DNA of 64,000 nt, taken from contig OY282374.1 of assembly GCA_958295815.1 (NCBI GenBank), positions 4,058,682-4,122,681 of the forward strand. Direction: 5' to 3'. This DNA comes from Candidatus Poribacteria bacterium (GTDB lineage: Bacteria; Poribacteria; WGA-4E; WGA-3G). Made by a program: the position numbers and the translations under genes. The notes beneath the pieces are model-generated. The model made no database searches and was not told where the DNA came from. It worked only from the letters and a program-made list of their open reading frames with translations. Shown in pieces: positions 42,288 to 49,882 of the stretch (positions are counted from its first letter, which is position 1; every line of letters starts with the position of its first letter).

Positions 42288-43277
42288 CTACCGTGTTGGA
42301 GGACACGAAACTACCTGACCGGTTTGACCGGAGCTATACGCAGCGGCTAAAATCTCGTTTGCTCTTAACCCATCGGTTCCGGTAGTAACTGGGGGTACAT
42401 TGTTTCCAACGCATTCCGCGAAGTGCTCAAACTGACCCTGGTAGAGGTCTTCAAACTGAGAGGGTATCAACTGATCTTCGCCATCAAAGTGGGTGCGGAT
42501 TTGCCAACCGTTGTCGTTGTAAACCCAGACGGTGCCCTCTGTACCGTAAAGCTCGAGCACAATGTCGCAGTGTGGGACCGAAAAACTGAGATCTGTGAAT
42601 GCCTGCGCGCCGTTATCAAAGTGCATCACGATGCCACCCGTCTCTTCGACAGCAGCATTGCGGACGGCACTATTGTAAAACGCGCTTACGGCGTTCACCT
42701 CGCCGATAAGATAGCGGAGTAAATCAACGCTGTGGGGTCCGAGATCCATGAAGCATCCGCCACCACCTTCTTCCGGCTTTGCACGCCATTCGTCTGGCGT
42801 CAGTTGGTACTGTTTCAAAAACGGCATGCGTCCGTGGACAACCTGCCCGAACCTTCCCTCACTCACCCACGTCCGGATTTGCTGGAAGCAGGAGTGAAAG
42901 CGAAATAGGAAGCAGACCTGTAAATGGACACCGTTGGCATCGCAGGCAGCGATCATCTCCGTACATTCTTGTGGCGTGAGTGCCATCGGTTTATCGCAAA
43001 GGACGTGCAAACCACGTTCTGCTGCAGCGATCACCTGTTCACAGTGCAGATGGACAGGTGTCGAGACGTAAATCGCATCAAGCGCATCATCTGCTAAGAG
43101 TGCATCGACAGTGGTATAAGCGTTCGTTGCGCCATATTCGTGTGCCAATCCTTTTGCACGATCAGCATCACGAGAGAGTAAGGCGTAGAGTTCAGTGTCT
43201 TTTGCTTTGTTGAGAGCTGGCATTGCCCGCCGTTGTGCGACGCTCCCGGCACCCAGCACACCCCATTTTAAAGTCAT
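42288..43277 (-). CDS. Gfo/Idh/MocA family oxidoreductase
   Basis: 329 aa. Rossmann glycine motif GVLGAGSVAQR at the N-terminus, YVSTPVHLHCEQVIAAAERGLHVLCDKPMALT with the family EKP/DKP lysine motif, and a C-terminal alpha/beta domain with GGCFMDLGPHSVDLLRYL (the catalytic D-x-G-x-H) near residues 175-195. NAD(P)-dependent dehydrogenase of sugars or cyclitols. Start at 43277 follows GAGGG; the longer frame to 43334 overlaps the promoter. Single gene. Confidence 0.9.
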   Translation of the reverse strand: MTLKWGVLGAGSVAQRRAMPALNKAKDTELYALLSRDADRAKGLAHEYGATNAYTTVDALLADDALDAIYVSTPVHLHCEQVIAAAERGLHVLCDKPMALTPQECTEMIAACDANGVHLQVCFLFRFHSCFQQIRTWVSEGRFGQVVHGRMPFLKQYQLTPDEWRAKPEEGGGGCFMDLGPHSVDLLRYLIGEVNAVSAFYNSAVRNAAVEETGGIVMHFDNGAQAFTDLSFSVPHCDIVLELYGTEGTVWVYNDNGWQIRTHFDGEDQLIPSQFEDLYQGQFEHFAECVGNNVPPVTTGTDGLRANEILAAAYSSGQTGQVVSCPPTR

Positions 43278-43305
43278 TATTTTTACCCTCATCTGTTTTT
43301 TTATA

Positions 43306-43334
43306 ATTATAGCGTATTTTTCGATATGTCTCAA
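43306..43334 (-). promoter_or_regulatory. Promoter of the Gfo/Idh/MocA gene
   Basis: Minus strand TTGAGA (43334-43329), 17-nt spacer, TATAAT (43311-43306), 28 nt before the ATG. Confidence 0.65.
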
Positions 43335-43482
43335 CGGTTTTTAATGGTGGTCAGCCATCGGAAAAAGGCTGGCATTCTTCAACAAGTTGCTGTATACTAT
43401 TGATCTGTTGTTGGACCTGTGGGTGATGAGCGGATTGGTTCACCAACCTCAAGCCATAGCGAATCTTTTTCCGGAGGACATT

Positions 43483-43830
43483 ATGCAAGAATCATCTGTT
43501 TACCAATACATTATTGAAAAAGGCAAGGCAGAAGGCATTGAGCAAGGCATTGAGCAAGGCATTGAGCAAGGCATTGAGCAAGGCATTGAGCAAGGCATTG
43601 AGCAAGGCATTGAGCAAGGCAAGCAATTGGGAGCGAAAGAAAACACTATAGAGAACATACTTCTGCTTCTGGATACCCGGTTTGAAGCGAACACAGCACA
43701 GGTATTAAAGCCAGCACTTGAAGCGATTGATGATTTGCAGCGTCTCAAGGATCTGTTTCGCGAGGCTGCAAAGACCCAGAGTCTTGAATCGTTCATTAGC
43801 AACTTAATAACTAATGGTGATTCTGCTTAA
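43483..43830 (+). pseudogene. C-terminal remnant of an Rpn/PD-(D/E)xK-type protein with GIEQ repeats
   Basis: 115 codons from an ATG five bases after GGAGG. The product starts MQESSVYQYIIEKGKAEG, then seven exact GIEQ repeats, then a helical tail (LLLLDTRFEANTAQVLKPALEAI, LQRLKDLFREAAKTQSLESF). This is the C-terminal half seen in Rpn-family recombination-promoting nuclease/putative-transposase proteins, whose xGxxEGxxEG linker precedes just such a tail. The nuclease domain is missing; upstream frame continues for about 45 codons (LLLDLWVMSGLVHQPQAI) and then meets a stop, so I read it as a decayed copy. It may still be translated as a small protein. Confidence 0.6.
43534..43617 (+). repeat. 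12-bp tandem repeat, seven copies
   Basis: GGCATTGAGCAA repeated seven times without mismatch, encoding (GIEQ)7. Unit length is a multiple of three, so copy-number change keeps the frame. Confidence 0.95.
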
Positions 43831-43871
43831 TTGGCAATCAGCTGTTAGTGGTCAGCGATCAGTTCCCCATT

Positions 43872-43894
43872 AGGCGAGGTTTCTAACCTCGCCT
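43872..43894. repeat. Dispersed GCGAGG hairpin
   Basis: AGGCGAGGTT/AACCTCGCCT followed by ACCTATTTTAA, 12 nt past the TauE/SafE stop on its strand. A nearly identical copy lies at 45751-45772. Confidence 0.7.
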
Positions 43895-43906
43895 ACCTAT
43901 TTTAAA

Positions 43907-44662
43907 TTAACTGAAAAGAAGGTGTACACCGGTCGCGAATAGGAAGAAGAGTACAATTCTCGAAAAAAGACGCTCCGGGACGCGGTTATTGAGAGCGATG
44001 CCTGTTAGCACACCCAATGCGATAAACGGCAGGAGCGCGATTGCTTCGATGAGGATCTCAAAGGAGAACAACTCCAATTGGTAGTAAAACGGGATTTTGA
44101 TGAAGTTCAGTAGGAAATAGGTAGCAGTTGTGGTTGCGACGAAGGCGGTATTGCCCAAGCGTTGCGGGAGAAGATACACGACAACGACAAGACCTCCCAT
44201 GTGCGCGAGCGTCGAGAACGCACCAGCGAACATCCCGGCGATGAGTCCTTGCCATGTTTTGAAATGGAACGCTGTTTCGACGTGCTGTTCAGAGTTTCCA
44301 AGCCGCGGTTGCCAGTACGGACGCAGGAATTCAAGGAGCGCGAAGAGGCAAGCGATCCCACCAATAACTTTCTTGAGGTGAACGTCGGAGATGTCCTTTA
44401 GAATGAGGCTTGCTAAAGTGATACCGAGGAGAGAACCGAGAATTAGCCGTGTGACGCTTTGGCGATGCCAGCGTTTCCAGTAGTGGCGGAGTGAAAAGAC
44501 ATCGGTTGAAAAGAGCAGCAGGAGCATGAGTCCTATGACGTTCCGTGCGCTGCGGAAATGCGTGAACATCGGGACGACAATCATACCGATGCCGCCACCG
44601 AACCCGGCTTTACTGACACCGGTGAGCCAAGCGCCGAAGCAGAGGATGATAATTTCGTAGAT
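43907..44662 (-). CDS. TauE/SafE family sulfite/anion exporter, apparent AUC start
   Basis: 251 aa, seven or eight transmembrane helices. The N-terminal GAWLTGVSKAGFGGGIGMIVVP and the mid-protein GMFAGAFSTLAHMGGLVVVVYL are the two inverted halves of the TauE/SafE fold. From the first standard start (ATG 44584) the protein would lack half of helix 1. In the frame upstream there is no ATG, GTG or TTG back to a TGA, but AAAGGAGG lies seven bases before an ATC at 44662, and a consensus promoter would begin transcription near 44682. So translation most likely begins at AUC (or the AUU nine bases on). A base error in an ATG is the alternative. Anion specificity unknown. Confidence 0.72.
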   Translation of the reverse strand: MYEIIILCFGAWLTGVSKAGFGGGIGMIVVPMFTHFRSARNVIGLMLLLLFSTDVFSLRHYWKRWHRQSVTRLILGSLLGITLASLILKDISDVHLKKVIGGIACLFALLEFLRPYWQPRLGNSEQHVETAFHFKTWQGLIAGMFAGAFSTLAHMGGLVVVVYLLPQRLGNTAFVATTTATYFLLNFIKIPFYYQLELFSFEILIEAIALLPFIALGVLTGIALNNRVPERLFSRIVLFFLFATGVHLLFS

Positions 44663-44688
44663 GGTACTGCCTCCTTTTTGGTGAGATG

Positions 44689-44717
44689 AGTATAGCGGAT
44701 TGTGGGCAAATTGTCAA
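44689..44717 (-). promoter_or_regulatory. Promoter of the TauE/SafE gene
   Basis: Minus strand TTGACA (44717-44712), 17-nt spacer, TATACT (44694-44689). Predicted start about 20 nt before the proposed AUC codon. Divergent from the bS21 promoter, with -35 boxes 28 nt apart. Confidence 0.75.
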
Positions 44718-44745
44718 GTGGCAGTCAGCTATCCCAAAGAAATAT

Positions 44746-44774
44746 TTGACATCCCGCCTGAGATATGATACAAT
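44746..44774 (+). promoter_or_regulatory. rpsU promoter
   Basis: TTGACA (44746-44751), 17-nt spacer, extended TGATACAAT (TACAAT at 44769-44774). Leader about 37 nt. Strong match, fitting a ribosomal protein gene. Confidence 0.8.
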
Positions 44775-44817
44775 TATAAAGTGTATTTATAATCAAGTTT
44801 TAATGGAGGATAAAAAA

Positions 44818-45090
<273 letters not shown>

Positions 45091-45109
45091 CACACACAGG
45101 GAGCAATGA

Positions 45110-45640
45110 ATGGCAGATCTGGCTACTGGCGAGATTTCGGAAAATTACAAAGGACTTTTGATTCAATACTGTCAGGAACGTGGGTTGAACCAGCCGACTT
45201 ATACTGAAACGCAGCACGGTCCAGCGGATGCGCCGTGTTGGCAGGTAAAGGTATCCTACGGTGATAGGGTTCATGAAACACCGGAGCCGATTCCTGGCTC
45301 GAAAAAGTTTGCACACCAAGTAGCCTCGCAGCAGGCGTTAGCCGAGATTGATTCACGACGGGAAAATTTTTTGGCGGGCGATATAGCAGAAACGCTCACC
45401 GCCGTCCCAACGTCTAATGCCACCCCTGCTCCTGCCCCTACTCCTACACCTCTTGAAGTGCCAATGTCTCTCGTCTCCAGCGCATTGACGATTGCAAACG
45501 AGCGGCTGACGGCATCACAGCCAACGCGATACCGAACGCTTACGGATGCCGAATTTTCGCAGAAACTTTCTAAGTTGACTTTGGAGATTGTCCGAAGTCT
45601 GTTAGAAACAGCCGAGAAGCAGGAAATTACATTTCAGTAG
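45110..45640 (+). CDS. Stand-alone dsRNA-binding domain protein
   Basis: 176 aa. Residues about 10-85 are a double-stranded RNA-binding motif: NYKGLLIQYCQERGLNQP (helix 1), TYTETQHGPADAPCWQVKV (strands, with the GP loop) and GSKKFAHQVASQQALAEI (the basic KK-x-A-x-x-x-A helix 2). A Pro/Ala/Thr linker (TPAPAPTPTP) and a helical C-terminus (LSKLTLEIVRSLLETAEKQ) follow. In bacteria this domain is usually joined to RNase III; here there is no nuclease domain. Cotranscribed with bS21, so a role in ribosome or structured-RNA handling is plausible but inferred. Confidence 0.8.
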   Translation: MADLATGEISENYKGLLIQYCQERGLNQPTYTETQHGPADAPCWQVKVSYGDRVHETPEPIPGSKKFAHQVASQQALAEIDSRRENFLAGDIAETLTAVPTSNATPAPAPTPTPLEVPMSLVSSALTIANERLTASQPTRYRTLTDAEFSQKLSKLTLEIVRSLLETAEKQEITFQ

Positions 45641-45750
45641 AGGTTACAAGAATAAGCGATATTTTTTACGGGCGTGCTTTGTAAGCGCGCCGTTTTTTTT
45701 GCCAGTCAGTTGTCAGCCGTCGGCTGTCAGGGCACACTGTCTGTGCCGCT

Positions 45751-45772
45751 GGCGAGGTTAAGAAACCTCGCC
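45751..45772. repeat. Dispersed GCGAGG hairpin
   Basis: GGCGAGGTT/AACCTCGCC followed by TACCTATTTTAA, in the convergent gap 45641-45868 between the dsRBD gene and the methyltransferase gene. A TCAGTTGTCAGCCGTCGGC-type repeat lies just before it (45703-45728). No gene in this gap. Confidence 0.65.
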
Positions 45773-45868
45773 TACCTATTTTAAGTGGAATCACTGCTGA
45801 CCGCTTTTCGCTTTGACATCCTACATAAAATGAGATATAATACACGGAAACGGCGGGGACGGTATGAT

Positions 45869-46570
45869 TTACGGCTTTCTGCCAAAAAAATAGACTGCCG
45901 ACGCTAAGATGTCGGCATTTTTGTGTAAGCACAACAGTCCGTCTAAGAGTAGCAAGGGAAACGTTATCCACCCGACAACAAGAGAGACGGCTTTCGCAAG
46001 GAGTAGACTGCCGAAAGAGCAGGCAAGCCCGACGTACTCTCGAAAAATCCAGTGTAAGGACGCAGTGGGTCCGGCACACGCACCGCTCTCGATCTCCGAG
46101 AAATCGGTGCAGAGTTGGACGATACCAGAAACCGTCCAGCGTTGATAATCGTGGGGTGAGGCGTGATAACCTTGTAGAAAAGGGACTGCAACACAGATGT
46201 AGCCGCCGGGCTTGAGCACACGGTATATCTCTTGGACAACGCGGTCCGGTGAATGAACGTGCTCCAGAACGGCTTCAGAGACCACTGCATCGAAGGTATT
46301 GTCTTTGAAAGGCAAAAAATGTCCATCGCCGATGAGATCAATTTCCGGGGTCGGCTCGATTTCGAGGTTAATGACGTTTGGCGCACGGCGCCGATTGCCG
46401 GCACCGAGGTCCAAGATTCTCGCGTCATGACTGAGTTGCTGAAGCAGACGTTTAACGCATCGGTTCCAGCGTGGGGCGGGATACGGGCATCCAATGAGGA
46501 GGGACAGAAGCCGGTTTTGCCTGAGTCTGCGTTTCAGGCGTGAAATCAGGTCTGGTTTCGAGTCTGTCAT
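45869..46570 (-). CDS. Class I SAM-dependent methyltransferase
   Basis: 233 aa. Motif I RILDLGAGNRRRAPNVINLEIE, post-I PEIDLIGDGHFLPF, motif II/III TFDAVVSEAVLEHVHSP and LKPGGYICVAVPFLQGYHASPHDYQRW: a Methyltransf_11/ubiE-like enzyme with the HxxxHDYxR segment common in polysaccharide or lipid methyltransferases. Two hydrophobic stretches near the C-terminus (YVGLACSFGSLLLAKAVSLVVGW, FPLLLLDGLLCL without break) suggest membrane attachment. Start at 46570 lies four bases from the divergent BrkB-like start. Substrate unknown. Confidence 0.85.
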   Translation of the reverse strand: MTDSKPDLISRLKRRLRQNRLLSLLIGCPYPAPRWNRCVKRLLQQLSHDARILDLGAGNRRRAPNVINLEIEPTPEIDLIGDGHFLPFKDNTFDAVVSEAVLEHVHSPDRVVQEIYRVLKPGGYICVAVPFLQGYHASPHDYQRWTVSGIVQLCTDFSEIESGACAGPTASLHWIFREYVGLACSFGSLLLAKAVSLVVGWITFPLLLLDGLLCLHKNADILASAVYFFGRKP

Positions 46571-46574
46571 AGAT

Positions 46575-47810
46575 ATGGCTATAAACAACCTTTCCGAAAA
46601 ATACGTGGGGCATGCGGCAGGTTTCCGCAGTTCCGCTCTGAATCTGAGTGCGACCGTCTGGCATCAATTCATAGGGCACAAATGTATGCAGCAAGCATCG
46701 TCGCTTGCGTTTCACACGCTGTTGTGTCTCGTGCCGTTATCAGCAGTTGCGCTGTTCCTATTAAAAACGTTTGGGATTGTCGAAGATGACAATTCGCCGT
46801 TGATTGTTGCGCTGCGTGAGAATTTCCTGCCGCGCTATGCTGCGGAGGAAATTGTATCAGAACTTTCAGGATTTGCCAATAGAAATCTTGGGGGCCTTGG
46901 GGTCGGTGGGTTTTTGTTATTTCTCTTAGTCTCAACAATGCTCTTCATGGCTGTAGAGCAGCATTTCAACGACATTTGGGGTGCTCGGCGGCGGTTACCG
47001 ATTCTGCAAGCGTTCCAGAAATACGCGGTCTTCTATACGCTGTTGACGGTCGGTCCACTCCTGATCTGGCTGTTCTTTTCTACAGCGACGAACTGGGTAT
47101 TCGAGCATGTCTTCCCGTGGGTCTTGGTCTATTGTCTGTTCTTCCTGATGTATATTGCGATGCCCAACACGTTCGTGAAGTGGCGCGCAGCACTACTCGG
47201 AACGCTTCTTGCGGGGACGTTGTTCCAGATCGCACGGCTCGCTTTTGGACGTTACTTGGAAGTGGTATGGAAAAACTATAGCGACATCTACGGCGCACTT
47301 GCGATGCTTGTTGTATTCGCCATTTGGACTTATGTCGCATGGGTTGTGATTCTGTTGGGTGCCGAGGTCTCGAACTCGGTGCAACATTTCCAGCCGGACG
47401 TTGTTAAACTCGATCAGTTTCGGTATGCGCGTGGCAGCTACCTTAACACTTCCGGTGTGATTGCGTTGTTCTTGATTGTAGCGGAGCATTATTCTAAAGG
47501 ACGGGGTGCGTGTTCAACGGAGCGGATTGTATCGGCTTCAAGGGTTCCTGAAGAGGTTGTGGATCAGTGTTTCGAGCGATTCAAAGAAGCGGAACTTATT
47601 TACGAGGTGGAAGGGGATACAGCGGGGTATTTGCCAGCACGTCGGTTAGCGTCTATCACATTGAAGCAGATTGTTGATGCTATGGAGGGAGATACCTTAG
47701 TGCATCTTATAGAGGAGTTACCGTCTGCTGATGGCGTGCGTGTGTTAGGAGATCTGCGAAAATCTCACCGTGAACGGTTGGAGCAGGTTACAGTTGCGTC
47801 GTTGTTGTGA
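46575..47810 (+). CDS. YihY/BrkB-type inner membrane protein with winged-helix tail
   Basis: 411 aa. The conserved YihY/virulence-factor BrkB domain: KCMQQASSLAFHTLLCLVPL, EQHFNDIWGARRRLPILQAF, GPLLIWLF, MPNTFVKWRAALLGTL, IYGALAMLVVFAIWTYVAWVVILLGAE. About six membrane helices. The last 110 residues are soluble and look like a winged helix (GRGACSTERIVSASRVPEEVVDQCFERF), as in longer family members once misnamed RNase BN. Start at 46575; an in-frame ATG at 46494 lies inside the divergent methyltransferase gene. Confidence 0.87.
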   Translation: MAINNLSEKYVGHAAGFRSSALNLSATVWHQFIGHKCMQQASSLAFHTLLCLVPLSAVALFLLKTFGIVEDDNSPLIVALRENFLPRYAAEEIVSELSGFANRNLGGLGVGGFLLFLLVSTMLFMAVEQHFNDIWGARRRLPILQAFQKYAVFYTLLTVGPLLIWLFFSTATNWVFEHVFPWVLVYCLFFLMYIAMPNTFVKWRAALLGTLLAGTLFQIARLAFGRYLEVVWKNYSDIYGALAMLVVFAIWTYVAWVVILLGAEVSNSVQHFQPDVVKLDQFRYARGSYLNTSGVIALFLIVAEHYSKGRGACSTERIVSASRVPEEVVDQCFERFKEAELIYEVEGDTAGYLPARRLASITLKQIVDAMEGDTLVHLIEELPSADGVRVLGDLRKSHRERLEQVTVASLL

Positions 47811-47860
47811 GGCGCATGCCGGGAAATCGGCAAGATTAAAAATCGGACCCACGCCGCTGA

Positions 47861-47877
47861 CGAGGTTTGTAACCTCG
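47861..47877. repeat. Dispersed GCGAGG hairpin (short form)
   Basis: CGAGGTT-TGT-AACCTCG in the convergent gap between the BrkB-like and redoxin-copper genes. Confidence 0.55.
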
Positions 47878-47949
47878 CCAGTGAAAGAAAGGGAAAATAG
47901 CGATGATCGGAAAATTGGACGGACAGCCAAGAAAGGTATTCAGCCCCAC

Positions 47950-49785
47950 CTACTTATCTTCACCTTCTACCGAAAACTCACTCGCCTTTACGTAATACAA
48001 AAACCCAATACACATCTCGTCGGTCGTCTTCTCGCCCCAACCGACAGGGACAGGCGGATCATGCGGGTTCGCTGAGTTCGCCGCTGAGTTGTCGAAATGT
48101 GCAACTAACTCAACACGGGTGCCAGCGGGTAAGAATAACGGTTCTTGGTAGTGATAGACATCCTGCCAATTGAAATCCCAATCTTGGATCCAGATGAGAT
48201 CGTGCCTTATGCCTTCAGGGGTAGTGGCAACGAGACGCATATCACGTCCGAGTAGATGCATGTGCGGCATTGTGGCGAGAAGGTAGACATCCCTCTTGAA
48301 ATTCTTGTCTGCCAAGACCTCATGCCAACCATCACCTGCGGGAATCACAAAATCGCTATTGGTGGCATCGCCGATGTGCAGTTTCGTGGTGTCCTCGATT
48401 TTGGAGAAATAGAGTCCCAGACGCGTGCGGTCGCGTTCAAGATGTCCCGTACGGTAGTAGTGGACCTGCATAACGATGTCCGCACCTTTCGGCAAAAGAT
48501 AGCCGACACCTTCAGGCAACACAACGGGTGCCATGCCGGGTGCCCAACCACCAACGGTTCCATCACTGTCAATCCCTGGTCCTGTGCCGTCCGTAACATA
48601 GCCGGGTTTCGGGTCTTGCGCGTCGAGTTCACGGGCTTCGCCATCTACATCAAGATAGGCGATAACGTGATGGACAGTCTTACGGTTGCCGGGTTGTACA
48701 TCAACAGCTTGAACGTACATATCGGTCTCGAAGTTCGTGGGGATAATGAACTGCCGATATTCGTCCTCACCTTCGGGTTCGATCTCGTATTCGACCGGCA
48801 TCTCAGCGATCCAGTCGGGTTCACCGAGTGCCCAACCATCGTGGAATTCGGGGGCGGGCGGCACGGCATCAAGGTCGCCAGCAGGCGCGCCGGATTCGAC
48901 CCAATATGCGATCATTTCGATTTCGGTGTCGGTAAGACGGCGTTCATTTTTGAAATTACCGTAGCCGGGTGCGGGTTTCCAAGGCGGCATAAGCCGTGCC
49001 TGTGTGTATTCAGCGATTTCGGTTGCCCACGCTTTGGCGTCGCTATAGTCAGCGAGCGTGAAGGGTGCGACTTCGCCTTGACGGTGGCAGGTCAGACACT
49101 GTTTCTGGAGTATCGGTGCGATGTGTTCGCTGTAGGTGACCTCTTCGGGGAGACTGGTTTCAGGGAGGTGGACCGTGCAGCCGAATGCAGCTGTTTCTTG
49201 TACGGGGACAGCAGTGTCGTCACGGGTTGCGATGAGTGCGTCGCGTAGATAGTGGTGTTTGACGCGGGTTTCGTAGCGGTTATCGTCGATAGCACCGCGG
49301 TATTGTAAAGTGCGTGAGGCATCGAGGACGAACGTCTGTGGCGTCATCGTTGCGCCAAAGGTGTGTGCGAGTTTACCTGCGGTGTCCTTCACGACGTGGA
49401 ACGGATATTCCGCTTTTGCGACGTACGCCTTCACATCGTCTGAGGAATCGTTTTCGTTGGCGTAGACAGCAACGAAGGTATGTGTCGGAAATTCAGCGTG
49501 GAGTCGTTTCAAACGCATCGTGTAGCGTTGTGCGACGGGACATTCAGTTGCGAGGAACGTGAAGACGACGGGTCCTTGTTCGGTGAGTGTGTCTAAACTA
49601 AGGGTCTTGTCATCAACGGTCGTGAAGTCAACGTTGGGTAGTGTTGTGCCGACGGGGACGCGACTTGGGTTCAGGGTTGTCTCTTCAATGACCCGATTTT
49701 TGTTTGTAATTGTGTATTCGGACGCTGCGTGCGTTGCGGATGCGAAGGTGAGTATCAGTAAAAGTATTAGCACATAAGGCTTCAT
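47950..49785 (-). CDS. Redoxin / haem-binding / copper monooxygenase-like fusion protein
   Basis: 611 aa, secreted (signal peptide MKPYVLILLLILTFASATHA). Residues about 35-170: thioredoxin-fold AhpC/redoxin domain with FLATECPVAQRY (peroxidatic-type Cys; the second Cys of CxxC is absent). Residues about 215-290: cytochrome-like segment with one CLTCH haem-c motif and a distant Met (LMPPWKP). Residues about 330-605: type-II copper ascorbate-dependent monooxygenase-like sandwich with likely Cu ligands KTVHHVIAYL, MQVHYYRTG and MPHMHLLGRDM. Such fusions exist in Planctomycetes/Acidobacteria relatives; the reaction is unknown. Start at 49785 (GGAGG eight bases upstream), not 49830. Confidence 0.85.
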   Translation of the reverse strand: MKPYVLILLLILTFASATHAASEYTITNKNRVIEETTLNPSRVPVGTTLPNVDFTTVDDKTLSLDTLTEQGPVVFTFLATECPVAQRYTMRLKRLHAEFPTHTFVAVYANENDSSDDVKAYVAKAEYPFHVVKDTAGKLAHTFGATMTPQTFVLDASRTLQYRGAIDDNRYETRVKHHYLRDALIATRDDTAVPVQETAAFGCTVHLPETSLPEEVTYSEHIAPILQKQCLTCHRQGEVAPFTLADYSDAKAWATEIAEYTQARLMPPWKPAPGYGNFKNERRLTDTEIEMIAYWVESGAPAGDLDAVPPAPEFHDGWALGEPDWIAEMPVEYEIEPEGEDEYRQFIIPTNFETDMYVQAVDVQPGNRKTVHHVIAYLDVDGEARELDAQDPKPGYVTDGTGPGIDSDGTVGGWAPGMAPVVLPEGVGYLLPKGADIVMQVHYYRTGHLERDRTRLGLYFSKIEDTTKLHIGDATNSDFVIPAGDGWHEVLADKNFKRDVYLLATMPHMHLLGRDMRLVATTPEGIRHDLIWIQDWDFNWQDVYHYQEPLFLPAGTRVELVAHFDNSAANSANPHDPPVPVGWGEKTTDEMCIGFLYYVKASEFSVEGEDK

Positions 49786-49820
49786 AAAGGGGACCTCCAG
49801 TTGATGATTTTTACGGGTTA

Positions 49821-49849
49821 AGTATAGCACATTTTTTCTCGGAAGTCAA
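49821..49849 (-). promoter_or_regulatory. Promoter of the redoxin-copper gene
   Basis: Minus strand TTGACT (49849-49844), 17-nt spacer, TATACT (49826-49821), 35 nt before the ATG. Confidence 0.7.
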
Positions 49850-49882
49850 GGGGATTATTAGCGGTCAGCTGACGGCTAATGC

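Noticed and set aside
43500..43802. Minus-strand frame encoding (CSMP)n
   Set aside because: Simply the reverse reading of the GIEQ tandem repeat; no RBS or other content.
48256..49248. 330-codon plus-strand frame opposite the redoxin-copper gene
   Set aside because: Antisense to a gene with clear motifs on the minus strand; no domain recognised and no RBS.
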